Shown here one piece after another: positions 1 through 5,742 of a DNA stretch of 5,742 nt (position 1 is the stretch's first letter; every line of letters starts with the position of its first letter). Position numbers and translations under genes: made by a program. This stretch comes from Hungatella sp. UBA5982 (GTDB taxonomy: Bacteria; Bacillota; Clostridia; Lachnospirales; Lachnospiraceae): positions 9,019-14,760 of the forward strand of contig DJBG01000165.1 of assembly GCA_002429965.1 (NCBI GenBank), read 5' to 3'. Under the pieces are notes generated by a model that saw only the letters and a list, made by a program, of their open reading frames with translations, was not told where the DNA came from and did not search any database.

Positions 1-654
1 GCAGTAGGGGCGACTCTTCAGCTGATGATCCTTGGAGTAGGTACATATGGAGGGGCATCCATACCTGATTATGTGACTGGTGCGATGATTGGGACCGTAT
101 TTGCAATCACGTCAGGAAAGGGAATGGAGTTTGGTATGGGACTGGCGGTGCCTGTAGGACTCTTAATGGTACAGCTGGATGTCCTTGCAAGATTTTCCAA
201 TGTATTCTTTTCCAAAAGAGTCGAAGCAGCGATCGAAAGAATGGACTTTAAGGGGATGGCAAGGAATACATGGTTGGGAGCTTTTTCGTGGGGGCTTTCC
301 AGAGCGATTCCAGTTTTCCTGATGCTGATTTTCGGGCAGAATCTTGTTAATGCCATTACAGAGCATATGCCGGAGTGGTTAATGAGCGGTCTGTCAGTTG
401 CAGGAGGACTGCTTCCTGCAGTGGGTATTGCAATCCTTTTAAGATATCTTCCTGTTAAAAATTATATTGCTTATCTGCTCATTGGATTCATTGCAGCAGC
501 GTATTTAAAAGTGCCAATGGTTGGAGTGGCAATCATGGGAGTGGCACTGGCAATCATCGCATTTAAGCAGGAGGCGGCGAAAAACCAAAACGTTGTTGTA
601 GTAAATCAGGGTGCAGTTCAGGAGGGATTGTTAGATGGAGAATATGAAGACTAA
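1..654 (+). CDS. PTS mannose/fructose/sorbose-family EIIC subunit, 5'-truncated by window edge
   Basis: This is the membrane channel subunit IIC of a mannose-family phosphotransferase system, which with IID forms the sugar-translocating complex in the cytoplasmic membrane. The reading frame is open from base 1 and ends at TAA 652-654, giving 217 visible residues. Family members are about 260 residues, so some 45 N-terminal residues lie outside the window. The start of the visible part carries the family-typical run LQLMILGVGTYGGASIPDY, and later the GGLLPAVGIAILLRYLP segment near visible residues 135-152. Several hydrophobic stretches fit membrane segments (roughly residues 25-36, 48-58, 101-115, 132-146, 156-185). 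The tail after about residue 190 is polar and Gln/Asn rich, which is ordinary. The gene overlaps the following EIID gene by 20 bases, so the two are probably translationally coupled. The internal ATG at 25 is not the true start. The transported sugar cannot be read from the sequence. Confidence 0.93.
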   Translation, partial: AVGATLQLMILGVGTYGGASIPDYVTGAMIGTVFAITSGKGMEFGMGLAVPVGLLMVQLDVLARFSNVFFSKRVEAAIERMDFKGMARNTWLGAFSWGLSRAIPVFLMLIFGQNLVNAITEHMPEWLMSGLSVAGGLLPAVGIAILLRYLPVKNYIAYLLIGFIAAAYLKVPMVGVAIMGVALAIIAFKQEAAKNQNVVVVNQGAVQEGLLDGEYED

Positions 655-1456
655 TCAGGAAAAGATTACAAGCCAGGATATAAAAAGTGTGAGCAAACGA
701 TGGATTCTGGCATCACAGATTACATGGAATTATGAAAAAATGATGGCAATAGGCTATCTGTATTCCATACTCCCGGTCTTGAGAAAATTATATAAAAAAG
801 AAGAAGACTTAAAAGCAGCAATGAGAAATCATGTGCAGTTTTTTAACACGACTCCCCATATGGGCGGATTTATACTAGGTATTGATATTGCAACAGAGGC
901 AGAGGGAAAAAACAGCAGCACAGATGGGGTTGAAACAGCAAATGGTATTAAAACAGGTCTGATGGGGCCTTTTGCAGGTGTTGGTGATACCATATTTGGA
1001 GTCCTGATACCAACGATTTGTGGTTCTATAGCCGCTTATATGGGACAGCAGGGTAATGTAACAGGTGTCGTAATCTGGATATTGGTTAATATAGCAATCA
1101 TGGCATTTCGTTATTTCACCGTAGGAATAGGATACAAAGAGGGTACAAAATTAGTTGCCTCAGCAAAAGATAAGCTGGATGCATTGACAAGTGCGGCAAC
1201 ACTGCTTGGCATTACCGTGGTCGGTGCTTTGATTCCGACTGTAGTAAACGCGAATGTTACAGCAACCTTTACATCGGGAGATGTCACTTTGGCAGGACAG
1301 GACATTTTAGATCAGATCATGCCAAGCCTTGTTCCTGTTCTGATTGTAGCTGCAATCTATGTTTTACTTGGAAAGAAAAAGATGACCTCTACGAAGGCAA
1401 TTTTGATTGTTATGGCAGCATCCATCATTTTTGCTGCAATTGGATTTTTAGGATAA
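635..1456 (+). CDS. PTS mannose/fructose/sorbose-family EIID subunit
   Basis: This is the IID subunit of a mannose-family PTS permease, a membrane partner of IIC that is unique to this PTS class. It is complete at 273 residues, the usual length. Visible family hallmarks are SQITWNYEKM at residues 28-36, the FFNTTPHMGGFILGID block at 69-84, and GIKTGLMGPFAGVGDTIF at 104-121. Hydrophobic segments at about 144-160, 187-204, 230-246 and 253-272 fit the C-terminal membrane part. The start at 635 is chosen because GGAGGG at 621-626 sits 8 bases ahead. An in-frame ATG at 644 is a weaker alternative with 17-base spacing. The start lies inside the 3' end of the EIIC gene. The EIIA and EIIB components needed for phosphate transfer are not in the window and probably lie upstream. 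Substrate is unknown; mannose-family PTSs carry mannose, fructose, sorbose, amino sugars and others. Confidence 0.95.
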   Translation: MENMKTNQEKITSQDIKSVSKRWILASQITWNYEKMMAIGYLYSILPVLRKLYKKEEDLKAAMRNHVQFFNTTPHMGGFILGIDIATEAEGKNSSTDGVETANGIKTGLMGPFAGVGDTIFGVLIPTICGSIAAYMGQQGNVTGVVIWILVNIAIMAFRYFTVGIGYKEGTKLVASAKDKLDALTSAATLLGITVVGALIPTVVNANVTATFTSGDVTLAGQDILDQIMPSLVPVLIVAAIYVLLGKKKMTSTKAILIVMAASIIFAAIGFLG

Positions 1457-1544
1457 ACAGACAACATACCGTCCCCTACAGAAGACAGAAATATTCCAGT
1501 CAGGGAATGGTGGATAATTAAATTATACAGTTAGGAGAGATATT

Positions 1545-2249
1545 ATGGGATTAGAGTTTTTTAACAAATCAAGAAAAATTATGGAACAACTGGAGGCATC
1601 TGAACAGGAGCACATACATAAGGCGGCCATATTAGTTTCAGATTCTATCAGAAACGGAGGAATCCTGCAGGCATTTGGAAGCGGGCATTCATATGCAGGT
1701 GCAATTGAAGTATGCGGAAGAGCCGGAGGTTTGATTCCAAGCAAGATTATCCGTGACAAGGCAGAAGGAATGTATGAGAGTGTGGAAGGAAATGCCCCAT
1801 TTTTAATGCGCCAGGTGAACATAGGGGAGAATGATATTTTCATACTGATATCAAACTCCGGCAGAAACCCGTTTGCAATAGAAATGGCTGATTACATAAA
1901 GAAAAAAGGTAACAAGCTGATTGTGGTAACTGCACTGGATGTATCAAAAGGTTCCACTTCCAGACATTCTTCCGGTAAGCTTTTATATGAGTTCGCAGAT
2001 GTGGTTTTGGATAACCATTCCACATTTGGGGATGCTGCCTTGGAAGTTGAAGGGTTGGACTACAAAGTTTGCGGAACCTCTTCATTCAGCACATGCCTTC
2101 TTCTGCAGCAAATGATTTATGAAGCGATACAAGATATGATGGCGAAAGGATATGAGCCTCCGGTTTACAAGAGCGCTAATATAGACGGTGGAAGAGAGTT
2201 CAATAATACTCTTGAACAGAAATATGCAGATAAAATCTGGCATATTTAA
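1545..2249 (+). CDS. SIS-domain protein, UPF0309-like putative sugar-phosphate isomerase/binding protein
   Basis: This is a single-SIS-domain cytoplasmic protein of 234 residues, close to the roughly 240-250 of UPF0309-type proteins. SIS domains bind phosphosugars in isomerases, deaminases, etherases and regulators. The fold signature is visible: GSGHS at 45-49 and SNSGRN at 103-108 are the two phosphate-binding loops, followed by SRHSSGK at 139-145, a VLDN strand end at 154-157, GTSSFST at 177-183 and the late motif KSANIDGG at 209-216, which I associate with UPF0309 proteins. AGGAGA at 1533-1538 lies 6 bases before the ATG. It follows the EIID gene by 88 bases with no clear terminator between, so it is probably co-transcribed. 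Its place after a PTS suggests it acts on, or senses, the imported sugar phosphate. The exact reaction is not shown by the sequence; there is no second SIS domain as in GlmS-type enzymes and no DNA-binding domain. Confidence 0.9.
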   Translation: MGLEFFNKSRKIMEQLEASEQEHIHKAAILVSDSIRNGGILQAFGSGHSYAGAIEVCGRAGGLIPSKIIRDKAEGMYESVEGNAPFLMRQVNIGENDIFILISNSGRNPFAIEMADYIKKKGNKLIVVTALDVSKGSTSRHSSGKLLYEFADVVLDNHSTFGDAALEVEGLDYKVCGTSSFSTCLLLQQMIYEAIQDMMAKGYEPPVYKSANIDGGREFNNTLEQKYADKIWHI

Positions 2250-2258
2250 AAACAAAGA

Positions 2259-2364
2259 ATGCCTGTGATCTGCGTTGATTTACCATTACGATCATTTAAG
2301 GAAAGAAGTTATGGATCAAACCGTAACAGCGGTTGAAGAGGCCGGCGAGTTTCTGGTAAAATAA
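2259..2364 (+). other. Two tiny overlapping ORFs between the SIS and cutC genes; possible gene remnant
   Basis: The 139-base gap between the SIS gene and cutC contains two short open frames. One runs 2259-2336 (25 residues, beginning MPVICVDLPL and ending in TGA). The other runs 2311-2364 in a different frame (17 residues, MDQTVTAVEEAGEFLVK, ending in TAA). The second has a fair Shine-Dalgarno-like AAGG at 2298-2301, 9 bases ahead of its ATG, and its frame stays open upstream to about 2269, so it resembles the C-terminal end of a longer protein. I do not recognise either peptide. It could be a decayed gene with a frameshift near 2300, a tiny translated peptide, or chance. Nothing here proves expression. 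Confidence 0.25.
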
Positions 2365-2388
2365 AAATTCTGAGAGCATGAGGTAAGT

Positions 2389-3144
2389 ATGAAACATTCA
2401 GTATTAGAAGTATGTGCAGATTGTGTACAGTCTGCGGTAAATGCGGATAACGCAGGAGCAGACAGGATTGAGCTTTGCAGCAATCTGGTAATCGGCGGAG
2501 TGACTCCTGGAAAGGCACTGTTTAAGCTGGTAAAAAAATATACGGGAGTAAAAATCCGTGTCCTTCTACGTCCTAGATATGGTGATTATTGCTATAACGC
2601 TTATGAATTTGAACAATTAAAAGAAGAAGTACAGATGTATCATGAATTGGGAGCCGACGGGGTGGTAATCGGAATCTTAAGGCTGGACGGGCGGCTGGAT
2701 GAGGAAAGAATGTTCGAACTGATAAAAATTGCCGGAAACATGGACACCGCACTGCACAGAGCATTTGATGCCTGCGTGAACCCAATGGAAACGATGGAAC
2801 AAGCAGTTTCTTTAGAAATGAAAACTATTTTGACTGGCGGACAGTGTGGGAATGCATGGAACGGCAGAGAGCTGTTAAAAGAGCTTTATGAGAAAAGTGC
2901 AGGAAGAATCGAAATCTTGGCAGCAGGAGGAATTAATGCTGAAGTAATCGAAAATTTAATTCCGCTTACCGGAATTGCCTCTTATCATATGTCCGGAAAA
3001 GTTGTGGTGGACAGCATCATGACATATCGAAAAGCAGAAATGAGCATGGGGCTTCCTGAAAGAGATGAATATGCCCTTTGGCAGACATCAGAGGAAAAAG
3101 TAAAACAAGCTGTACAAGTTTTGAAAAATGTTCAAAATAAATAA
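2389..3144 (+). CDS. cutC: CutC-family TIM-barrel protein (historically 'copper homeostasis protein')
   Basis: This is a cytoplasmic CutC-family protein of 251 residues, matching the family's length. Family motifs appear in order: LEVCADC at 6-12, GADRIELC at 23-30, LLRPRYGDYCY at 59-69, HRAFDAC at 123-129, LTGGQ at 148-152, AAGGIN at 178-183 and HMSGK at 200-204. The regular alternation of strand and helix fits a TIM barrel. An AGG at 2381-2383 lies 5 bases before the ATG, so the ribosome site is short-spaced. The gene follows the SIS gene by 139 bases and is followed by a hairpin terminator, so it looks like the last gene of the PTS unit. The copper role is from work on E. coli and a few others and has been questioned, because E. 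coli cutC phenotypes were traced to the overlapping small RNA MicL. No CxxC or Cys/His-rich metal site stands out here. In this context a role on a sugar derivative is at least as likely. Confidence 0.93.
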   Translation: MKHSVLEVCADCVQSAVNADNAGADRIELCSNLVIGGVTPGKALFKLVKKYTGVKIRVLLRPRYGDYCYNAYEFEQLKEEVQMYHELGADGVVIGILRLDGRLDEERMFELIKIAGNMDTALHRAFDACVNPMETMEQAVSLEMKTILTGGQCGNAWNGRELLKELYEKSAGRIEILAAGGINAEVIENLIPLTGIASYHMSGKVVVDSIMTYRKAEMSMGLPERDEYALWQTSEEKVKQAVQVLKNVQNK

Positions 3145-3165
3145 AGTGTAATAGAATTCCGGCTG

Positions 3166-3200
3166 GGGCTGTGTGCTAATTATTTAGTACACAGCCCTTT
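3166..3200 (+). terminator. Intrinsic terminator closing the PTS-SIS-cutC unit
   Basis: A 14-base left arm (3166-3179, starting GGGCTGTGTG) pairs with 3184-3197 (ending CACAGCCC) around a TTAT loop, with one G-U pair. An outer AATTC (3155-3159) can also pair with GAATT (3201-3205). The T tract after the stem is short (TTT, then GAATTAAT), so termination efficiency is uncertain. It lies 21 bases after the cutC stop codon. Confidence 0.72.
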
Positions 3201-3205
3201 GAATT

Positions 3206-3540
3206 AATACGAACGCCCGGACTCAATGGTAAATCACGTCCGGATGATTCAAAACAAATATAAGAACAACCAAAGTGGGGTTTGGCTTGTGTGTTTTGGG
3301 ATTGCGGAAAGAGCGGATTAAGCATAGGAGGATGTAATGGTTTGAAAGAGAAGGGAAATGCCGTGAGGATGACTTTATCAATACGAAAAGATATGTCTGA
3401 CCGTGCCAATTACGTAATAGCTATAACAATAATGCCCTTTGCGTTAGTTAATCTGAACAATACTAAACCTATATTTCAGCTTTTTCGGAGTATATATTTT
3501 AATTTTGTTGTATATATCACACAAAAATAAAGTAAATAAA
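3206..3540. other. Gene-free stretch of about 335 bases with no recognised content
   Basis: Between the terminator and the GH31 promoter region I see no convincing gene. A + strand frame from TTG at 3282 to 3530 (82 residues) has only GTGGGG directly in front of it. Its residues show no recognisable domain, and its last third is coded by AT-rich DNA that looks non-coding. The sequence around 3325-3335 contains a Shine-Dalgarno-like AGGAGG, but the ATG after it opens only two codons. The part from about 3255 to 3370 is richer in G than its surroundings and could be a remnant of an element, but there are no flanking repeats that I can point to. Confidence 0.4.
3217..3243. repeat. Small inverted repeat after the terminator
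   Basis: CCGGAC at 3217-3222 is the exact reverse complement of GTCCGG at 3238-3243, with 15 bases between. No T run follows, so it is not a second classical terminator. It may be a weak hairpin, a protein site or chance. Confidence 0.35.
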
Positions 3541-3549
3541 TCGCATATA

Positions 3550-3578
3550 TTGACATAAAATCACTATTATGATAACTT
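3550..3578 (+). promoter_or_regulatory. Candidate promoter for the GH31 gene
   Basis: A perfect -35 hexamer TTGACA lies at 3550-3555 in AT-rich DNA. With a 17-base spacer the -10 position is TAACTT at 3573-3578, which matches TATAAT at only three positions, so the -10 is weak and the call rests mainly on the -35 box and on location. It would place the start of transcription near 3585, inside the palindrome at 3583-3596, leaving a leader of about 140 bases. An alternative -10-like TATGAT at 3640-3645 has no good -35 partner. Confidence 0.42.
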
Positions 3579-3582
3579 AATT

Positions 3583-3596
3583 ATAGAACGTTCTAT
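3583..3596. promoter_or_regulatory. 14-bp perfect palindrome ATAGAACGTTCTAT, possible operator
   Basis: ATAGAACGTTCTAT is perfectly symmetric about a central CG, a form typical of LacI-family operators. It sits at the predicted transcription start of the GH31 gene, where a bound repressor would block initiation. It differs in arm sequence from the two GC-rich palindromes downstream, so if real it may serve another regulator. It is followed by a T-rich run (3597-3610), so a weak AU hairpin terminator is an alternative reading, although the stem would be poor. Confidence 0.45.
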
Positions 3597-3616
3597 TTCT
3601 TTTTTTTATTCCATTC

Positions 3617-3630
3617 CGGGCACGTGCCCG
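3617..3630. promoter_or_regulatory. Operator-like palindrome CGGGCACGTGCCCG, copy 1
   Basis: This 14-bp perfect palindrome with a central CG is repeated exactly at 3691-3704. The GC-rich element stands out in very AT-rich surroundings. Its form suits a LacI-family sugar-responsive repressor, but no regulator gene is in the window. It lies just downstream of the predicted transcription start. Confidence 0.7.
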
Positions 3631-3690
3631 ATGGGTACCTATGATGATTAAATAATGATATATTTTAAACGATATTTTTTTACAGTATTT

Positions 3691-3704
3691 CGGGCACGTG
3701 CCCG
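3691..3704. promoter_or_regulatory. Operator-like palindrome CGGGCACGTGCCCG, copy 2
   Basis: This is an exact second copy of the palindrome at 3617-3630, 74 bp downstream centre to centre, close to seven helical turns. It ends 19 bases before the GTG start of the GH31 gene and 8 bases before its Shine-Dalgarno site. A bound repressor here could act as a roadblock or could loop with copy 1. In RNA the palindrome could also fold next to the ribosome site. Confidence 0.7.
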
Positions 3705-3712
3705 AGACGTAT

Positions 3713-3717
3713 GGAGG
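3713..3717 (+). promoter_or_regulatory. Ribosome binding site that fixes the GTG start of the GH31 gene
   Basis: GGAGG at 3713-3717 lies 6 bases before GTG at 3724. The next in-frame ATG at 3739 is 21 bases away, too far. The ATG at 3711 overlaps this site but reads only three codons (Met-Glu-Glu-stop), so it is not the gene start. Confidence 0.8.
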
Positions 3718-3723
3718 AATGAA

Positions 3724-5742
3724 GTGAAAATTACTAACATGGAGTATCTGGGTGACGAGATTGATGTAAGCAGTGCATTTTATACATTAGGTAACACCTA
3801 TTTTTTAGCAAGCGATCTTACGGATTATGACCCGGAACGGCAAAGTGGTACATTAAATTTTTTGCGTATGGAGAGAAAAGGAAGATATTCTTTTGTCGGC
3901 AGCTCGGCGCAATTTGAAAAAGCAACCTCATGGGCATTTCCGGCGGTTTATCCGGAAAATCCGGCTTTTCGCATACAATTTCTTTTTTATGCAGCTAACA
4001 TTTTTCGGATGTTTATCGTGTTTGATGATAATGTACCAGAAGAGATGGAATCCCCTATACTTGAGCCAATAAGCGAATATACACAGGTTCAGGTGATGCA
4101 GAATGAAAACGGTGCAGTATTATCCACCACAGAAATGTCCGTCCATATCAGTTTTTCCCCTTTTCGTGTTACGCTGAAGGATAAAAACGGAAAATTGCTT
4201 ACAAAGACCCTGAACACTACGGACAGTGCTTGCCTCCACAATGATAAAATGATACCTCTTTCTTTTGTTCAATCGTACACAACACGCAGTAAGCAATCAG
4301 CCATTAGTTTTAGCCTTATGCCGGATGAGCACTTTTATGGGAGCGGAGAGAGTTTTACAAGACTTGACAAAACTGGCCAGCGCTTAACCTTATTTACAAA
4401 GGATCCTCACGGAAGTGAAACACGGGAAATGTACAAGCCTATTCCATTTTATATGAGTTCCAGAGGTTATGGTGTTTTTACACATACCTCCACACCCTGC
4501 GTATTTGATTTCGGCAGCGATTATCAGGAGGCCCAGACTATTTTTGCCGGTGAAAATGCGTTGGATTTGTTTTTTATCACTGGCGATCCCAAGGAAGTGC
4601 TCACAGGCTACACTACTCTGACAGGAAAAAGTCCTTTGCCGCCCTTATGGAGCTTTGGTTTGTGGATGAGCCGGATTACTTACCGTTCCGAGAAAGAGGT
4701 ACGTGAAGTAATAAATAAGTTACAAGAAAATCAAATCCCATGTGATGTGATTCACTTAGATACCGGATGGTTTGAAGAAGAATGGAATTGTGATTATCAA
4801 TTCTCCTATGAGCGATTTCCTGATCCTCAAAAAATGATACAGGATTTAAGGCAGGATGGATACCGTATCTCTTTATGGCAGTTGCCTTATTTTACACCTA
4901 CCAATCAGTTGTTTAAGGAATTGTGTAATAATAAACTTGCCGTAGTTAACGCAGATGGAGCATTGCCTGCAGAGGATGCTGTTCTTGATTTTTCTAATCC
5001 GCAGACAGTTGAATGGTATCAGGAAAAATTGAAAACATTATTTCAGCAGGGAGTTTCAGCCATAAAAGCTGATTTTGGTGAAGCTGCTCCGGTTTCCGGT
5101 GCATATCATTCTGGCAAGTCCGGCTTCTATGAACATAATTTATACCCATTACGGTATAATAAGGCGGTTTTCGATGCAACAAAAGAATCCACAGGAGAAG
5201 CTGTTATCTGGGCTCGCAGCGCATGGGCTGGCAGCCAGCGGTACCCCATTCATTGGGGCGGTGATACGGAGAATACCGATATGGGCATGCTTTCCGTTTT
5301 ACGTGGAGGGCTATCTTTGGGAATGAGCGGCTTTTCCTACTGGAGCCATGATATTGGAGGGTTTGTCCGTCAGACGCCGGAAGAATTATATCGCAGATGG
5401 ATGTTTATGGGGATTTTCACCTCTCATATGCGTTGTCATGGAGCCGCACCTAAAGAACCCTGGGCCTTTTCGGACAGTTTCCTGGATTTATTCCGGCGTC
5501 AGATGCAGTTCCGTTACCGCATGATGCCCTATATTTTCGGACAGGCCATAAAATGCAGTAAATTGGGACATCCAATGATGCGTGCTATGTTCATGGAATT
5601 TCCGGACGATCCGGGGTGTTACTGCATTGAGGACCAATATATGTTTGGAGATGATATTTTAGTCGCCCCTTTGTTTACTAAAATCCGGGAACGGAACGTT
5701 TACCTGCCGGAAGGTGAATGGATTGAACTGTTTACCCGGCGT
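3724..5742 (+). CDS. Glycoside hydrolase family 31 alpha-glycosidase (YicI-like), 3'-truncated by window edge
   Basis: This enzyme hydrolyses alpha-linked glycosides by a retaining mechanism and is probably cytoplasmic, as no signal peptide is visible. The frame is open for 673 codons from GTG 3724 to the window end; E. coli YicI has 772 residues, so about 100 are missing. The N-terminal beta-sandwich (about 1-300) includes FYGSGESF at 204-211. The catalytic barrel begins near PLWSFGLWMSR (about residue 310). HLDTGWF at 344-350 holds a substrate-binding Asp346. KADFGE holds the nucleophile Asp450, WARSA the conserved Arg498, HWGGD the acid/base Asp514, and SHMRCHG a conserved His572. The spacing of these residues matches YicI as I remember it. 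The gene is separated from cutC by a terminator and 579 bases and has its own operator-rich upstream region. It may be an alpha-xylosidase, an alpha-glucosidase or a relative; Thr347-Gly348 replaces the Cys-Phe that YicI has in its sugar pocket, so the substrate is open. Confidence 0.95.
   Translation, partial: MKITNMEYLGDEIDVSSAFYTLGNTYFLASDLTDYDPERQSGTLNFLRMERKGRYSFVGSSAQFEKATSWAFPAVYPENPAFRIQFLFYAANIFRMFIVFDDNVPEEMESPILEPISEYTQVQVMQNENGAVLSTTEMSVHISFSPFRVTLKDKNGKLLTKTLNTTDSACLHNDKMIPLSFVQSYTTRSKQSAISFSLMPDEHFYGSGESFTRLDKTGQRLTLFTKDPHGSETREMYKPIPFYMSSRGYGVFTHTSTPCVFDFGSDYQEAQTIFAGENALDLFFITGDPKEVLTGYTTLTGKSPLPPLWSFGLWMSRITYRSEKEVREVINKLQENQIPCDVIHLDTGWFEEEWNCDYQFSYERFPDPQKMIQDLRQDGYRISLWQLPYFTPTNQLFKELCNNKLAVVNADGALPAEDAVLDFSNPQTVEWYQEKLKTLFQQGVSAIKADFGEAAPVSGAYHSGKSGFYEHNLYPLRYNKAVFDATKESTGEAVIWARSAWAGSQRYPIHWGGDTENTDMGMLSVLRGGLSLGMSGFSYWSHDIGGFVRQTPEELYRRWMFMGIFTSHMRCHGAAPKEPWAFSDSFLDLFRRQMQFRYRMMPYIFGQAIKCSKLGHPMMRAMFMEFPDDPGCYCIEDQYMFGDDILVAPLFTKIRERNVYLPEGEWIELFTRR

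Noticed and set aside
1457..1544. Hairpin ATTCC/GGAAT (about 1492-1507) as a terminator or separate promoter region for the SIS gene
   Set aside because: It is only a 5-bp stem with no T run and no clear promoter boxes, so read-through from the PTS genes is the simpler view.
3176..3409. 77-residue minus strand frame over the terminator region
   Set aside because: It runs through the terminator hairpin, has no recognised domain and opposes all real genes here.
3282..3530. 82-residue + strand frame beginning at TTG
   Set aside because: It has a rare start with a poorly placed ribosome site and no recognisable domain, and its 3' part is AT-rich DNA that also looks like upstream regulatory sequence.
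3583..3610. Palindrome plus T-rich run as an intrinsic terminator
   Set aside because: The stem would be short and AU-rich with no proper loop, and it lies just where the GH31 promoter should start. The operator reading is preferred.
3711..3722. Three-codon ORF ATG GAG GAA TGA just before the GH31 start
   Set aside because: It is formed by the Shine-Dalgarno sequence itself and is too short; the GTG at 3724 has correct spacing. A leader role is possible but not supported.
3145..3723. Catabolite-repression (cre) site
   Set aside because: I looked for a TGAAANCGNTTTCA-like sequence and found no good match; the palindromes here differ in arm sequence from cre.
5075..5326. Overlapping ORFs inside the GH31 gene on both strands
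   Set aside because: They are out-of-frame shadows of a frame with intact catalytic motifs and no family features of their own.

Overview
The window reads as part of a carbohydrate-use locus from a low-to-mid GC Gram-positive bacterium. A clostridial gut-type Firmicute such as a Lachnospiraceae member is my inference, based on strong purine-rich Shine-Dalgarno sites, AT-rich intergenic DNA, a mannose-family PTS and a YicI-like GH31 enzyme. No phylogenetic marker is present to fix the taxon. All supported genes lie on the + strand.

Layout. Positions 1-3144 hold a tightly packed gene set. It begins with the 3' part of a PTS EIIC membrane gene, followed by its overlapping EIID partner. Next is a SIS-domain (UPF0309-like) putative sugar-phosphate isomerase or binding protein, then a CutC-family TIM-barrel protein. 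A short stretch between the SIS and cutC genes carries two tiny overlapping ORFs that may be a gene remnant or may mean nothing. A hairpin terminator at about 3166-3200 closes this unit. Its promoter and the EIIA/EIIB genes must lie outside the window, upstream.

Positions 3145-3723 contain no convincing gene. The first part holds the terminator, a second inverted repeat and unassigned sequence. The last ~180 bp is AT-rich regulatory DNA: a TTGACA box, a 14-bp palindrome ATAGAACGTTCTAT where transcription would start, and two identical copies of the 14-bp palindrome CGGGCACGTGCCCG, 74 bp apart, the second ending 19 bases before the next start codon. This looks like a LacI-type two-operator arrangement.

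Positions 3724-5742 encode, from a GTG start, the first 673 residues of a YicI-like GH31 alpha-glycosidase with both catalytic aspartates present. It runs off the window end.

How the genes may work together: the PTS would import and phosphorylate a sugar, the SIS and CutC-like proteins may handle the resulting sugar phosphate, and the separately controlled GH31 would release sugar from an alpha-linked oligosaccharide or glycoside. The families and motifs are visible in the sequence. The substrate and the joint pathway are inference. I did not find a clearly new system; the best leads are the operator cluster, CutC sitting in a sugar operon, and the unusual substrate-pocket motif of the GH31 enzyme.
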